A stretch of 42,812 nt of DNA from Candidatus Woesearchaeota archaeon. Its GTDB lineage: Archaea > Nanobdellota > Nanobdellia > Woesearchaeales > UBA10216. The position numbers and the translations under genes are program-made. The number at the start of each line of letters is the position of its first letter. The stretch's first letter is position 1. The DNA is taken from contig JAGVYT010000013.1 in the NCBI GenBank assembly GCA_018303115.1, positions 1 to 42,812 of the forward strand, given 5' to 3'. Positions 16,085 through 22,819 of this stretch are shown piece after piece. A model generated the notes under the pieces. That model ran no database searches and was not told the origin of the DNA. It saw only the letters and a list, made by a program, of their open reading frames with translations.

Positions 16085-16093
16085 GGTTGATTT

Positions 16094-16663
16094 ATGGAGA
16101 ATAGAAAAAAGGGGGCTGTTGTTAAAGCCGTATTTATTGGTTTACTGGCAGGCATTGCGTTGCTTTCTGTTTATTTCGTAGTAGTTTCACTGGCAAACTC
16201 TGTTGAGCATGCTGTTCAGGAGTTTTTCCGCATATGGCAGTGGATAACCGCCCTGGTGGCTGGTTTTGGAATCCAGGTGGGGCTTTACGCTTATATCCGG
16301 GAAGCTATTAAAATCAGGAAGCTTGCTGGCGCAACGACTTCTATCACCGCTGCTGGAGGCGTATCAACCAGTTCGATGCTTGCCTGCTGCGCACACCACT
16401 TAACAGACGTGCTTCCGATAATTGGAATTTCTGCAGCCAGCATATTCCTGAATAAATACCAGGAATCTTTCTTGTTAACAGGTGTTCTGTCAAATTTAGC
16501 GGGCATTCTCATAATGCTTAGAATAATGCAGACAAACCGCCTCTACAATGAGCAGAAAGGGGCTTTAAGGGCAATATTCAAAGTTAATCTTAGGAAGGTT
16601 TTGTATTTTGCCATACCTGCAAGCTTAATACTGATAGCGATAAGTTTTATCAAGACTCTTTAA
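16094..16663 (+). CDS. Membrane protein with MLACCAHH motif, 189 aa
   Basis: About five hydrophobic helices. The central segment SSMLACCAHHLTDVLPIIG holds adjacent cysteines and histidines, within or next to a membrane helix. Such a Cys-Cys-x-His-His cluster is a plausible soft-metal site, reminiscent in concept of the cysteine pairs of MerT-type transporters, but no homology is claimed. The gene follows the soluble helical protein by nine bases and precedes a lipoprotein by ten, so it belongs to the same operon. Confidence 0.7.
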   Translation: MENRKKGAVVKAVFIGLLAGIALLSVYFVVVSLANSVEHAVQEFFRIWQWITALVAGFGIQVGLYAYIREAIKIRKLAGATTSITAAGGVSTSSMLACCAHHLTDVLPIIGISAASIFLNKYQESFLLTGVLSNLAGILIMLRIMQTNRLYNEQKGALRAIFKVNLRKVLYFAIPASLILIAISFIKTL

Positions 16664-16673
16664 GGAAGCAAAA

Positions 16674-17096
16674 ATGAACGCAAAAATGTTGGTGTTATCA
16701 TTTATTGTTGTTATCGCTATTAGCGGCTGCAGCTCAATTCGGACAACTTCAGGCCAAAACGTGCAGATAAGCTCGTCAGAGTCTGCTATGGCATTTGAGG
16801 AAAAAACAAGCGAAGGCGAAGTAACGGTAAGTTTAATTCCTAAACATTATCAGGGAGTTCTTAAAGTGGATTACATCATAAACACCCATACCGCTGATTT
16901 GAGCAGAATAAACCTGCAGGAGCAGGTTTCTCTGAATACAAACGGCAAAAATATAAAACCCGTAAATTCGCCGTTGCTGAGCGGCCACCACGATTCTGGA
17001 ACGCTTGAATTTAATGTTGAAAAAATCAGCCTGCCTTTTGAAATAATTATGAAAAACATTCCTGATGTTAAGCTTAGGAAGATTATATGGGAATAA
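16674..17096 (+). CDS. Small lipoprotein, 140 aa
   Basis: The signal peptide ends in the lipobox AISGC, giving a lipid-anchored outer protein. The mature part is beta-rich (VTVSLIPKHYQGVLKVDYII, LEFNVEKISLPFEIIM) with a His-His pair (LSGHHDSG) and ends in IIWE. No cysteine remains after the lipid-modified one. It may be an immunoglobulin-like or cupredoxin-like sandwich, but I cannot assign a family. It ends the tightly spaced run begun at 12678. Confidence 0.65.
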   Translation: MNAKMLVLSFIVVIAISGCSSIRTTSGQNVQISSSESAMAFEEKTSEGEVTVSLIPKHYQGVLKVDYIINTHTADLSRINLQEQVSLNTNGKNIKPVNSPLLSGHHDSGTLEFNVEKISLPFEIIMKNIPDVKLRKIIWE

Positions 17097-17151
17097 TCAG
17101 TAATTAAAACATAAATTATTTAACAGGTAACTTTTGCCATAACAGGCATTA

Positions 17152-17757
17152 ATGGTTGCTTGCAAGGATTGCGGAAAGGAATTTGGGCAGCGCGAAAGCA
17201 TGGAGCAGCACTATGCTGCCAAGCATGATAAAGCCCCGTCTAACATTCCGCATTCTGCTCATAAAAAATCAAATAAAAAGCTTAGCTTCGCAGCAGTTGC
17301 CGTTGCAGCTGTTTTAATTATTGGCTATTTTGTATTTTTCAGTGACGGTGGTAGTGAGGCAAAGCCGTTAATTACAGGAAATTCAGACTACGAAATAAAC
17401 CTGGATGAAGTTCCGAAAAGGCCGATTCACTGGCACCCCAAGCTTACGATAATAATTAATGGGGAGCAGCGGCAGATACCAAGAAATCTCGGTGTTGGCA
17501 GTGTGGAGTATCCAGTGCATACGCATGAAGACGTTCCAATACTTCACTACGAAAGCAACAGGCCGACACCTGAAACAATGGTTTTAGGGTATTTTTTCCA
17601 TACAGTGTGGAGAAAGACGTTTGACAACAATTGCATCTTTGAATACTGCAACGGCCAGGATGGCAACCTTACAATGAGCGTGAATGGCGAGCCGAATCTT
17701 CAGTTTGACAAGTACATACCAAAGGATGGGGACGACATAGTAATCAGGTTTGAATAG
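17152..17757 (+). CDS. C2H2 zinc finger + membrane helix + His-rich outer domain, 201 aa
   Basis: Residues 2-27 are a C2H2 zinc finger (ACKDCGKEFGQRESMEQHYAAKHD, ligands C4, C7, H20, H25 approximately). A membrane helix follows (LSFAAVAVAAVLIIGYFVFF). The outer domain of about 130 residues contains HWHPKLTIIINGE and VEYPVHTHEDVPILHYES, then CIFEYCNG and a closing beta strand. The paired H-x-H motifs suggest a metal site. The combination of a cytoplasmic nucleic-acid-type finger and an extracytoplasmic His-rich domain is unusual. It has its own TATA-like ATTATTTAAC at about 17113-17122 and is convergent with the next gene. Confidence 0.78.
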   Translation: MVACKDCGKEFGQRESMEQHYAAKHDKAPSNIPHSAHKKSNKKLSFAAVAVAAVLIIGYFVFFSDGGSEAKPLITGNSDYEINLDEVPKRPIHWHPKLTIIINGEQRQIPRNLGVGSVEYPVHTHEDVPILHYESNRPTPETMVLGYFFHTVWRKTFDNNCIFEYCNGQDGNLTMSVNGEPNLQFDKYIPKDGDDIVIRFE

Positions 17758-18255
17758 TCAGGGCTTTTCCAGAAGGGTGTCCATAATGTTTTCTTTCAGC
17801 ATTACCCTGCGTATCTTCCCATGAGGAATAATTTCCACAAGATTCTTATTGCGCATGTTTCGCAGCAGCCTGAATGCCTTCACTCTGTTCATTCCTGGCA
17901 ATCGTGATATTTCTGCCTGCGTGATTAAGCCTTTTTTCTGCATGAGAAACTGGATTATGCCCTTTTCAGCAGGGCTCAGGAACAGGAACACAGTCTCAAG
18001 TATGCTTTTTGAGGTTTTTTTCTTTTTCATTATTTCATGGTAGGAGAGGCTTGACCACAGGAAGCCGTAAAGAACGGATATGAGTATGAGCGCAATAAGT
18101 ATTACCATGTGATACTGTATTGCAAAGTTTACTATCAGGTTTGGGTTTGATATGTTCTTGTTGGCATCTACAGTTGCCGCAACCCAGAACACTGAAAGCA
18201 GCAGTACCGAGAGAATAACAAATCCAGTCTTTGTGTAAAAGCGTATATTTCGCAT
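17758..18255 (-). CDS. Membrane-anchored winged-helix regulator, 165 aa
   Basis: Two membrane helices (about residues 9-28 and 46-67) precede a basic linker (KKKKTSKS) and a C-terminal winged helix (SPAEKGIIQFLMQKKGLITQ, AEISRLPGMNRVKAFRLLRN, wing EIIPHGKIRRVML). It has the same architecture as 13091-13576 but no cysteines in the outer loop. Its promoter contains an 11-bp inverted repeat with the same GTTTCA/TGAAAC half-sites found at 13573. It is divergent from the DsbA-like gene, so it probably controls itself and that operon (inference). Confidence 0.78.
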   Translation of the reverse strand: MRNIRFYTKTGFVILSVLLLSVFWVAATVDANKNISNPNLIVNFAIQYHMVILIALILISVLYGFLWSSLSYHEIMKKKKTSKSILETVFLFLSPAEKGIIQFLMQKKGLITQAEISRLPGMNRVKAFRLLRNMRNKNLVEIIPHGKIRRVMLKENIMDTLLEKP

Positions 18256-18266
18256 TTTTGAAATAA

Positions 18267-18307
18267 TGTTTCAGTAGTATTTAAATATTGTTTCATCTAC
18301 TGAAACA
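18267..18307. promoter_or_regulatory. Inverted-repeat operator around a TATA box
   Basis: TGTTTCAGTAG (18267-18277) and CTACTGAAACA (18297-18307) are a perfect 11-bp inverted repeat. Between them lie TATTTAAATA, about 26 bases before the minus start at 18255, and a third GTTTCA. Binding here would block or shape transcription of the membrane-anchored regulator. The plus-strand TATA for the DsbA gene (around 18331) lies about 25 bases outside. Confidence 0.7.
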
Positions 18308-18381
18308 ATCAGGTTTAAAGGAAAACTTTTTAAAACACAGGAGAACAGCGTGAAGGATTCGGAAAACGGAGGAGATGTTGA

Positions 18382-19137
18382 ATGGCTGAACATGAAAAGC
18401 ACCAGCATGAAAAGCGGGTAGATGATGAAGAAAGCTTTAAGATAAAGAAGGTTACGTTATGGCAGGCAATCTCAGGTGTTCTGGGGGTTCTGCTCATTAT
18501 TTCCATATATACAGGGGGTTTTTGGTTTGGCAGCGAAGGCAGCGCAGCCAATGCCCCGCCTGCCGCAGCTGCGCCTAGCGCTCCTAGCGGCGAGCAGGCA
18601 GCCCCTGCAGGGGCAGAGGTTGAGGTTGGCGATGCGCCTACAATGGGCAGGGAGGATGCCCCGGTTACGTTGATTGAGTTTTCAGACTTCCAGTGCCCGT
18701 TCTGCGGCAGGCATTTTTCGCAGACACATCCGCAGATAAAACAGTATTACATTGACACCGGAAAGGTAAGGTTTGTCTACAAGCACTTCCCGCTTGATAG
18801 CATCCACCCGCAGGCTACGCCTGCTGCGCTTGCTTCAGAGTGCGCAAAGGAGCAGGGCAAGTTCTGGGAATACCACGACATTATTTTCCAGAACCAGCAA
18901 TCGCTTGGGGATGCCAGCTATAAGCAGTGGGCTGCCCAGCTTAGCCTTGACACCGCACAGTTTAACGACTGCTATGACAGCCAAAAATACCTTTCAGATG
19001 TGAGAAGCGACTTGCAGGAAGGCTCAGCCGCCGGTGTTAGAGGAACGCCTGGCTTTTTCCTTAATGGCCAGCCAATAAGCGGGGCGCAGCCCTTCAGCGT
19101 TTTCCAGCAGGCCATTGAAGCTGAGCTTTCAGGCTGA
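18382..19137 (+). CDS. DsbA-like membrane-anchored thiol oxidoreductase
   Basis: A His-rich cytoplasmic N-terminus (MAEHEKHQHEKR) is followed by one membrane helix (residues 31-50), an Ala/Pro linker and a DsbA/thioredoxin domain. The active site is FQCPFCGRHF, and the cis-proline loop is VRGTPGFFLNG. HFPLDSIHPQA and the helical insert match the DsbA-like DSBA/Thioredoxin_4 family. It likely forms or isomerises disulfides in outer proteins such as the Cys-rich neighbours. GGAGG about seven bases before the ATG supports the start. It begins a plus-strand operon that runs to the DoxX gene. Confidence 0.93.
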   Translation: MAEHEKHQHEKRVDDEESFKIKKVTLWQAISGVLGVLLIISIYTGGFWFGSEGSAANAPPAAAAPSAPSGEQAAPAGAEVEVGDAPTMGREDAPVTLIEFSDFQCPFCGRHFSQTHPQIKQYYIDTGKVRFVYKHFPLDSIHPQATPAALASECAKEQGKFWEYHDIIFQNQQSLGDASYKQWAAQLSLDTAQFNDCYDSQKYLSDVRSDLQEGSAAGVRGTPGFFLNGQPISGAQPFSVFQQAIEAELSG

Positions 19138-19160
19138 ATTTAGGTATACGGAGGGATGGA

Positions 19161-19682
19161 ATGCTGGGCAAAGAGGATTTCAGGCTGCGTTGGAATTTTG
19201 TTAAAGGCGTGTTTGCAGGCAGGGGCTATGCGCTGCTTTTCGTTGTTTTGCTTGCGTCATATCTCGGATTTAACTTCTGGATTAACAGATTTTACGAGAC
19301 ACTGCCCACACTTCTCAGCTTAAGGCTTTCTGTGATTGCTCCTTACGCGGCAGGCACAGTCCTAATTAGCCTTCTTGTTGCGCTTAACATTACTGTAATA
19401 ATTTACAAGCTGAGGCAGGTCATGGTGTTTGGGAAAGAGGTTGGCGTTACCGCTGTTGGCATGTTTGGAGGGACGCTTGGAGGAGCCTGCCCCGGATGCT
19501 TTGTAGGGGTTTTTCCTGCAGTGGCAGGGCTGTTTGGAGTTACAGCAACCCTCAGTTCGCTGCCATTCCTTGGCTTTGAGATTCTGATTCCAACTCTGCT
19601 GGTAGCTCTGGTTGCGCTTTACCTTGTTGCAAAGCCCCTGACGTGCGCTCCGGATAACGCTTCAAAGAAGAAAAACAACTGA
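19161..19682 (+). CDS. Membrane protein with GACPGC motif, 173 aa
   Basis: Four to five hydrophobic helices. The segment MFGGTLGGACPGCFVGVFPA places a Cys-Pro-Gly-Cys pair in or at the edge of a membrane helix, a thioredoxin-like spacing that suggests electron transfer to the adjacent DsbA-like protein, or metal passage. A further cysteine lies near the C-terminus (LTCAPD). No family is assigned. It follows dsbA by 23 bases with GGAGG upstream of the ATG. Confidence 0.72.
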   Translation: MLGKEDFRLRWNFVKGVFAGRGYALLFVVLLASYLGFNFWINRFYETLPTLLSLRLSVIAPYAAGTVLISLLVALNITVIIYKLRQVMVFGKEVGVTAVGMFGGTLGGACPGCFVGVFPAVAGLFGVTATLSSLPFLGFEILIPTLLVALVALYLVAKPLTCAPDNASKKKNN

Positions 19683-19686
19683 TTCC

Positions 19687-20286
19687 ATGGAGTCCATCGA
19701 AATTAGGAAATCACACTTTTACGTCCTTGTTTCAGTGGTCGCTGTAGTTTCATTGGCTGCGCTTTTCTTTTTCAGTGGCAGTAATTCGCAAGAGCTGGGA
19801 GCTATAAGTTCCGGAATAACTCTTGATGAAAGGTTTGAAGTTCTCAGCAATTCAAGGACAAGCTTGTGCGCTGGCCCGGAGTTCATAAATGGTAAACAGG
19901 ATGATGAGAGCTTGCAGGGCGCTTGCTGCTCTGCCATGGACTTCCACCGCTATTCCGAGCAGGTTGAGGGGCTTAAGAAGTATGCGTCTTTTGATGCAAT
20001 ACCGCCTGACCCTTACGATATTCCTGTGCCTCTTGCAAATAGGTTGCTTGACTACCAGAAAACGATTTCGCTGACTATTGAGCAGCAGGAAATATATGAC
20101 GGAGCTGTTAAGCTCTCGCATGAAGGCGGCCCCTGCTGCTGCAAGTGCTGGAGATGGTATGCGTTTGAGGGGCTTGCCAAATACCTCATTACCGAGCACG
20201 GCTTTAACGCCTGGCAGATTGCTGAGGTGTGGGATTTGGAAGATGGCTGTGGGGGGGAGGCTCATGCTGGGGAAGCGCACGCATAG
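19687..20286 (+). CDS. Membrane-anchored Cys-rich protein (PCCCKC type), 199 aa
   Basis: One N-terminal hydrophobic helix (residues 11-31), then an outer domain with C61, C80, C81 and the cluster C150, C151, C152, C154 (GGPCCCKCWRWYAFEGLAKYL). It is homologous to 10646-11533 (shared LTxxQQ...PCC) and shares the GLAKYL segment with 13652-14281. The C-terminus (DGCGGEAHAGEAHA) is Cys/His rich and passes through a run of seven G; a one-base error there would move the end into another frame. In the DsbA operon, it is a likely client or a copper-binding partner (inference). Confidence 0.78.
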   Translation: MESIEIRKSHFYVLVSVVAVVSLAALFFFSGSNSQELGAISSGITLDERFEVLSNSRTSLCAGPEFINGKQDDESLQGACCSAMDFHRYSEQVEGLKKYASFDAIPPDPYDIPVPLANRLLDYQKTISLTIEQQEIYDGAVKLSHEGGPCCCKCWRWYAFEGLAKYLITEHGFNAWQIAEVWDLEDGCGGEAHAGEAHA

Positions 20287-20368
20287 GGCTGACGGCATTG
20301 GGATACTGGAAGTCCGTGATGGCAAGATTGCCAAAATTCCGAAAGAATTAAATAAGATTGGCTTGTGA
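20264..20368 (+). CDS. Possible 34-aa ORF or out-of-frame tail
   Basis: MLGKRTHRADGIGILEVRDG and onward to NKIGL reads like plausible protein, with a GGGGGGGAGG tract just upstream. It overlaps the end of the Cys-rich gene in another frame. It could be a small gene, or the true C-terminus of that gene if the G run is miscounted. Evidence is weak. Confidence 0.25.
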   Translation: MLGKRTHRADGIGILEVRDGKIAKIPKELNKIGL

Positions 20369-20391
20369 TGTTTCAGGAAGGTGGTGCTAAA

Positions 20392-20914
20392 ATGAAAAGT
20401 TACCTGTATATTTTAGGATTGCTTGCGGTTCGCTGGTTGCACTTATGCGGCCCAAGAAACCGGTAAATCTGCTGAAGCGGTAAATGAAATTGTGACTGAA
20501 GATTCTACTACTGATGTTTCTGAAGCTCCTAAGGATAATGATGTCGGAGCTGCTGAAGGAACTACGGAAACTGAAACAGACGCCACAGCAACAGACGTTA
20601 ATCCGGAAACCGTGCAGGGGGTTGTTGGCGCTCAGCCAGAAGTGAAGGAATTTACAATGACAGCGAAGCGATGGGAGTTTGAACCGGAAGTGATAAGGGT
20701 TAACGAGGGCGACACTGTCAGGTTATTCATAAAAAGCATTGACGTTGCTCACGGCTTTGCAGTCCCTGATTTTGGTGTTAACGAGCGCCTTAACCCGGGA
20801 CAAACTGTTAAAGTAGAATTTGTTGCAGACAAAACGGGAATATTCACTTTCTTTTGCTCTGTGCAGTGCGGCTCAGGGCACAGCAGCATGAATGGGCAGC
20901 TGATAGTGGAATGA
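20392..20914 (+). CDS. CuA-type cupredoxin lipoprotein, apparent frameshift in signal peptide
   Basis: The C-terminal domain is a cytochrome-oxidase-subunit-II-like cupredoxin: AHGFAVPDFGVNERL supplies the first His, and CSVQCGSGHSSM gives the full C-x3-C-x3-H-x2-M CuA motif. An acidic Thr/Asp/Glu linker precedes it. From the ATG at 20392 (good ribosome site AGGTGGTG) the frame reads MKSYLYILGLLAV and then leaves the cupredoxin frame. Removing one base (the C at 20431) gives MKSYLYILGLLAVAGCTYAA, a clean lipoprotein signal with lipobox. The uninterrupted frame starts with TTG at 20423 and would lack a signal. No oxidase catalytic subunit is near, so a copper shuttle or electron carrier is likely. 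Confidence 0.8.
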
Positions 20915-21363
20915 TGAAAGCAGTTGACAGCTGCAAAAGTTACGCTCCGGCGCTTGTAAGAATAGCAGTCAGCCTTGTTTTCCTCTGGTTTGGGGTAAGC
21001 CAGCTTGTTAACCCTGAATCTTTTCTTGGCTATATCCCTGGCTGGTTATACCCGCACCCCTCGGAAATGCAGCACGCCCATCCACTGCAGTTTCTCCACA
21101 ACATTTCAGGGCTGGCTCACTGGGTGATAATGGGCAATGGCTTCTTTGAGACTTTTTTCGGAGCCTTTTTACTTCTCGGCTTTTTTACAAGAATCGCCGC
21201 TTTTTTGCTGTCGTTCCATCTGGTTGCAATAGCCCTCGTCCTTGGCTACAATGACATAGCTGTGAGGGATTTGGGGTTGTCTGCCGTGACATTTTCGGTT
21301 TTTCTAAACGGCCCTGACAGGCTTTGCACTGGTAAAAGGTTAAGGAAGTTAAACGTTTTTTAA
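20911..21363 (+). CDS. DoxX-family membrane protein
   Basis: Four membrane helices and family features: ALVRIAVSLVFLWFGVSQLV, WVIMGNGFFETFFGAFLLLG and FFTRIAAFLL. DoxX proteins are small quinone-linked or thiol-redox membrane proteins; some act with thiosulfate or disulfide oxidation. The ATG overlaps the cupredoxin stop (ATGA), so they are coupled. It closes the DsbA-cupredoxin operon, where it may supply or accept electrons (inference). At 150 aa its length is normal. A longer frame from 20854 would lie inside the cupredoxin gene. Confidence 0.85.
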   Translation: MMKAVDSCKSYAPALVRIAVSLVFLWFGVSQLVNPESFLGYIPGWLYPHPSEMQHAHPLQFLHNISGLAHWVIMGNGFFETFFGAFLLLGFFTRIAAFLLSFHLVAIALVLGYNDIAVRDLGLSAVTFSVFLNGPDRLCTGKRLRKLNVF

Positions 21364-21385
21364 GGAATGCGGCGTGTGCCTTTTA

Positions 21386-21649
21386 CTAAACAATATCCTC
21401 TTCAGACACCACTAGGAAATCTCCTATTGCAAGCACTGAGCTGAATGGTATCAGGATGGAGCCTTCCTCATCCTTTTCCAGCTCCAGCTTCTGGATGTAG
21501 GGAGTGGGGTTTGAAAGCACGAGGTGTATGAGCTCGCCTGAGCGCGTTTCAAACACTATATCGCCAACTTCTCCAAAGCGCCTGCCGCTCTTGCTCACGA
21601 CAGTTTTTCCTATAAGCTTTCTAGAATAATTCTTTTCTTCTTCAGCCAT
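21386..21649 (-). CDS. PRC-barrel domain protein, 87 aa
   Basis: A single PRC-barrel: KLIGKTVVSKSGRRFGEVGD, then a conserved beta segment (LIHLVLSNPTP) and SILIPFSSVLAIGDFLVV. Archaeal PRC-barrel proteins of this size are widespread and some are linked to RNA metabolism or cell division, but the exact role is not known. It is convergent with the DoxX gene and divergent from rfcS. It separates the copper island from the replication gene. Confidence 0.88.
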   Translation of the reverse strand: MAEEEKNYSRKLIGKTVVSKSGRRFGEVGDIVFETRSGELIHLVLSNPTPYIQKLELEKDEEGSILIPFSSVLAIGDFLVVSEEDIV

Positions 21650-21716
21650 AAACCCACCCAGTTACCATTTGAAAATGCTAATTTTTCCCCTTTTCAAGAC
21701 GCTTTTAATTGGTAGC

Positions 21717-21838
21717 TAATATATAAATTTTGTGGAAAACCGCTTTAGCGGCGGTTGATGCAACTGCTGCAGCTAAAAATTGTCGTTGCAACCCCCTCGC
21801 GAAACTTACTTCAGATTCCTGTAGAAACCTTTATATTA
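21717..21838 (+). promoter_or_regulatory. Two TATA boxes upstream of rfcS
   Basis: TAATATATAAAT lies at 21717-21728 and CTTTATATTA at 21829-21838. The second is 26 bases before the ATG at 21860 and fixes that start. The first would start a transcript near 21750 that holds small hairpins (AACCGC...GCGGTT, GTTG...CAAC) and an in-frame extension of rfcS. It may be an alternative promoter or serve a small RNA. Confidence 0.5.
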
Positions 21839-21859
21839 GCTCTGGCTATCCCGCAATTC

Positions 21860-22819
21860 ATGGAAAGCATGATATGGACTGAGAAATACCGTCCGAATGA
21901 TTTTTCTGAGATAATGGGGCAGGATGAGATAGTGGCAAGGGCGAAGGCATTTGTGAAAAAGGGTAACATGCCTCACCTGCTTCTGGCAGGCCCTCCCGGA
22001 GTTGGCAAGACAACGCTTTCCCTTGTTATTGCGAAGCAGCTTTACAGGGATGAATGGCGCCGGAACATTCTGGAACTGAACGCTTCTTCCGAAAGGGGCA
22101 TAGACGTCATAAGGAACACTGTTAAGGACTTTGCCAGGACAAAGTCCATCGGGGATGTTCCTTTTAAGATTTGCCTCTTGGATGAGGCAGACTCCCTTAC
22201 AAAAGAGGCGCAGCAGGCCCTTCGCAGGACGATGGAGAATTACACTGCAACCTGCAGGTTTATACTTCTTGCGAACTATTCCTCTAAGATTATTGAGCCT
22301 ATTCAAAGCAGGTGCGCGGTTTTCAGGTTCAAGCCGCTTGGCAAAGCTCAGTTACTCAGGATAATTGATAAGATAGCAGTTAATGAAAAAATAAAGGTGG
22401 ATGAAAAGGGAAAGAATGCCATAATGGAAGTTAGCGAGGGAGACTGCCGCAGACTGGAAAACGTAATGCAGAGCTGCGCTGCCGTAAGCGATTCAATAAC
22501 AGAGGAAACTGTTTATTCCGTAGCCAGCGCTGCAAAACCAAAAGAAATAAAAGAGGTAATTGCCTTAGCACTAGGCAACCGGTTCACAGAAGCCAGAAAC
22601 AAGCTTCTGGAAACCATGCTAAACCATGGTTTGGCAGGACTCGATATAATAAAGCACATACAAAATGAGGTGCTAAGCCTGGATATTGAAAGCAGGAAAA
22701 AGATGCGCCTTATTGAAAGCTGCGGTGAAATCGAGTTCAGGATGTCGGAAGGCGCTGACGAGTTCGTGCAGCTTGAGGCGCTGCTGAGCCGTTTTGCCAT
22801 AGTTGGTGAAAAATCTTGA
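21860..22819 (+). CDS. rfcS: Replication factor C small subunit
   Basis: Clamp-loader ATPase that loads PCNA on primed DNA. The N-terminus WTEKYRPNDFSEIMGQ is the RFC box; Walker A is AGPPGVGKTTLS, Walker B is LLDEADSLT, and the sensor/arginine-finger region is IQSRCAVFRF. The C-terminal collar domain follows, for 319 aa, normal for archaeal RfcS. The start at 21860 is set by the TATA box at 21829-21838; an in-frame extension to 21758 adds about 35 residues unlike any RFC. No rfcL is in the window. The stop overlaps the start of the coiled-coil gene (TTGA). Confidence 0.96.
   Translation: MESMIWTEKYRPNDFSEIMGQDEIVARAKAFVKKGNMPHLLLAGPPGVGKTTLSLVIAKQLYRDEWRRNILELNASSERGIDVIRNTVKDFARTKSIGDVPFKICLLDEADSLTKEAQQALRRTMENYTATCRFILLANYSSKIIEPIQSRCAVFRFKPLGKAQLLRIIDKIAVNEKIKVDEKGKNAIMEVSEGDCRRLENVMQSCAAVSDSITEETVYSVASAAKPKEIKEVIALALGNRFTEARNKLLETMLNHGLAGLDIIKHIQNEVLSLDIESRKKMRLIESCGEIEFRMSEGADEFVQLEALLSRFAIVGEKS

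Noticed and set aside
16094-16663. CCAHH membrane protein as MerT or a known copper transporter
   Set aside because: The motif spacing and helix layout do not match any family I can name; left unassigned.
20078-20286. Second-frame gene covering the Cys-rich protein's 3' half
   Set aside because: The Cys-rich frame has the homologous PCC...GLAKYL motif; the overlapping frame before 20264 does not look like protein.
21755-21859. N-terminal extension of rfcS from 21755/21758
   Set aside because: The extra residues do not look like RFC, and a TATA box stands 26 bases before 21860.
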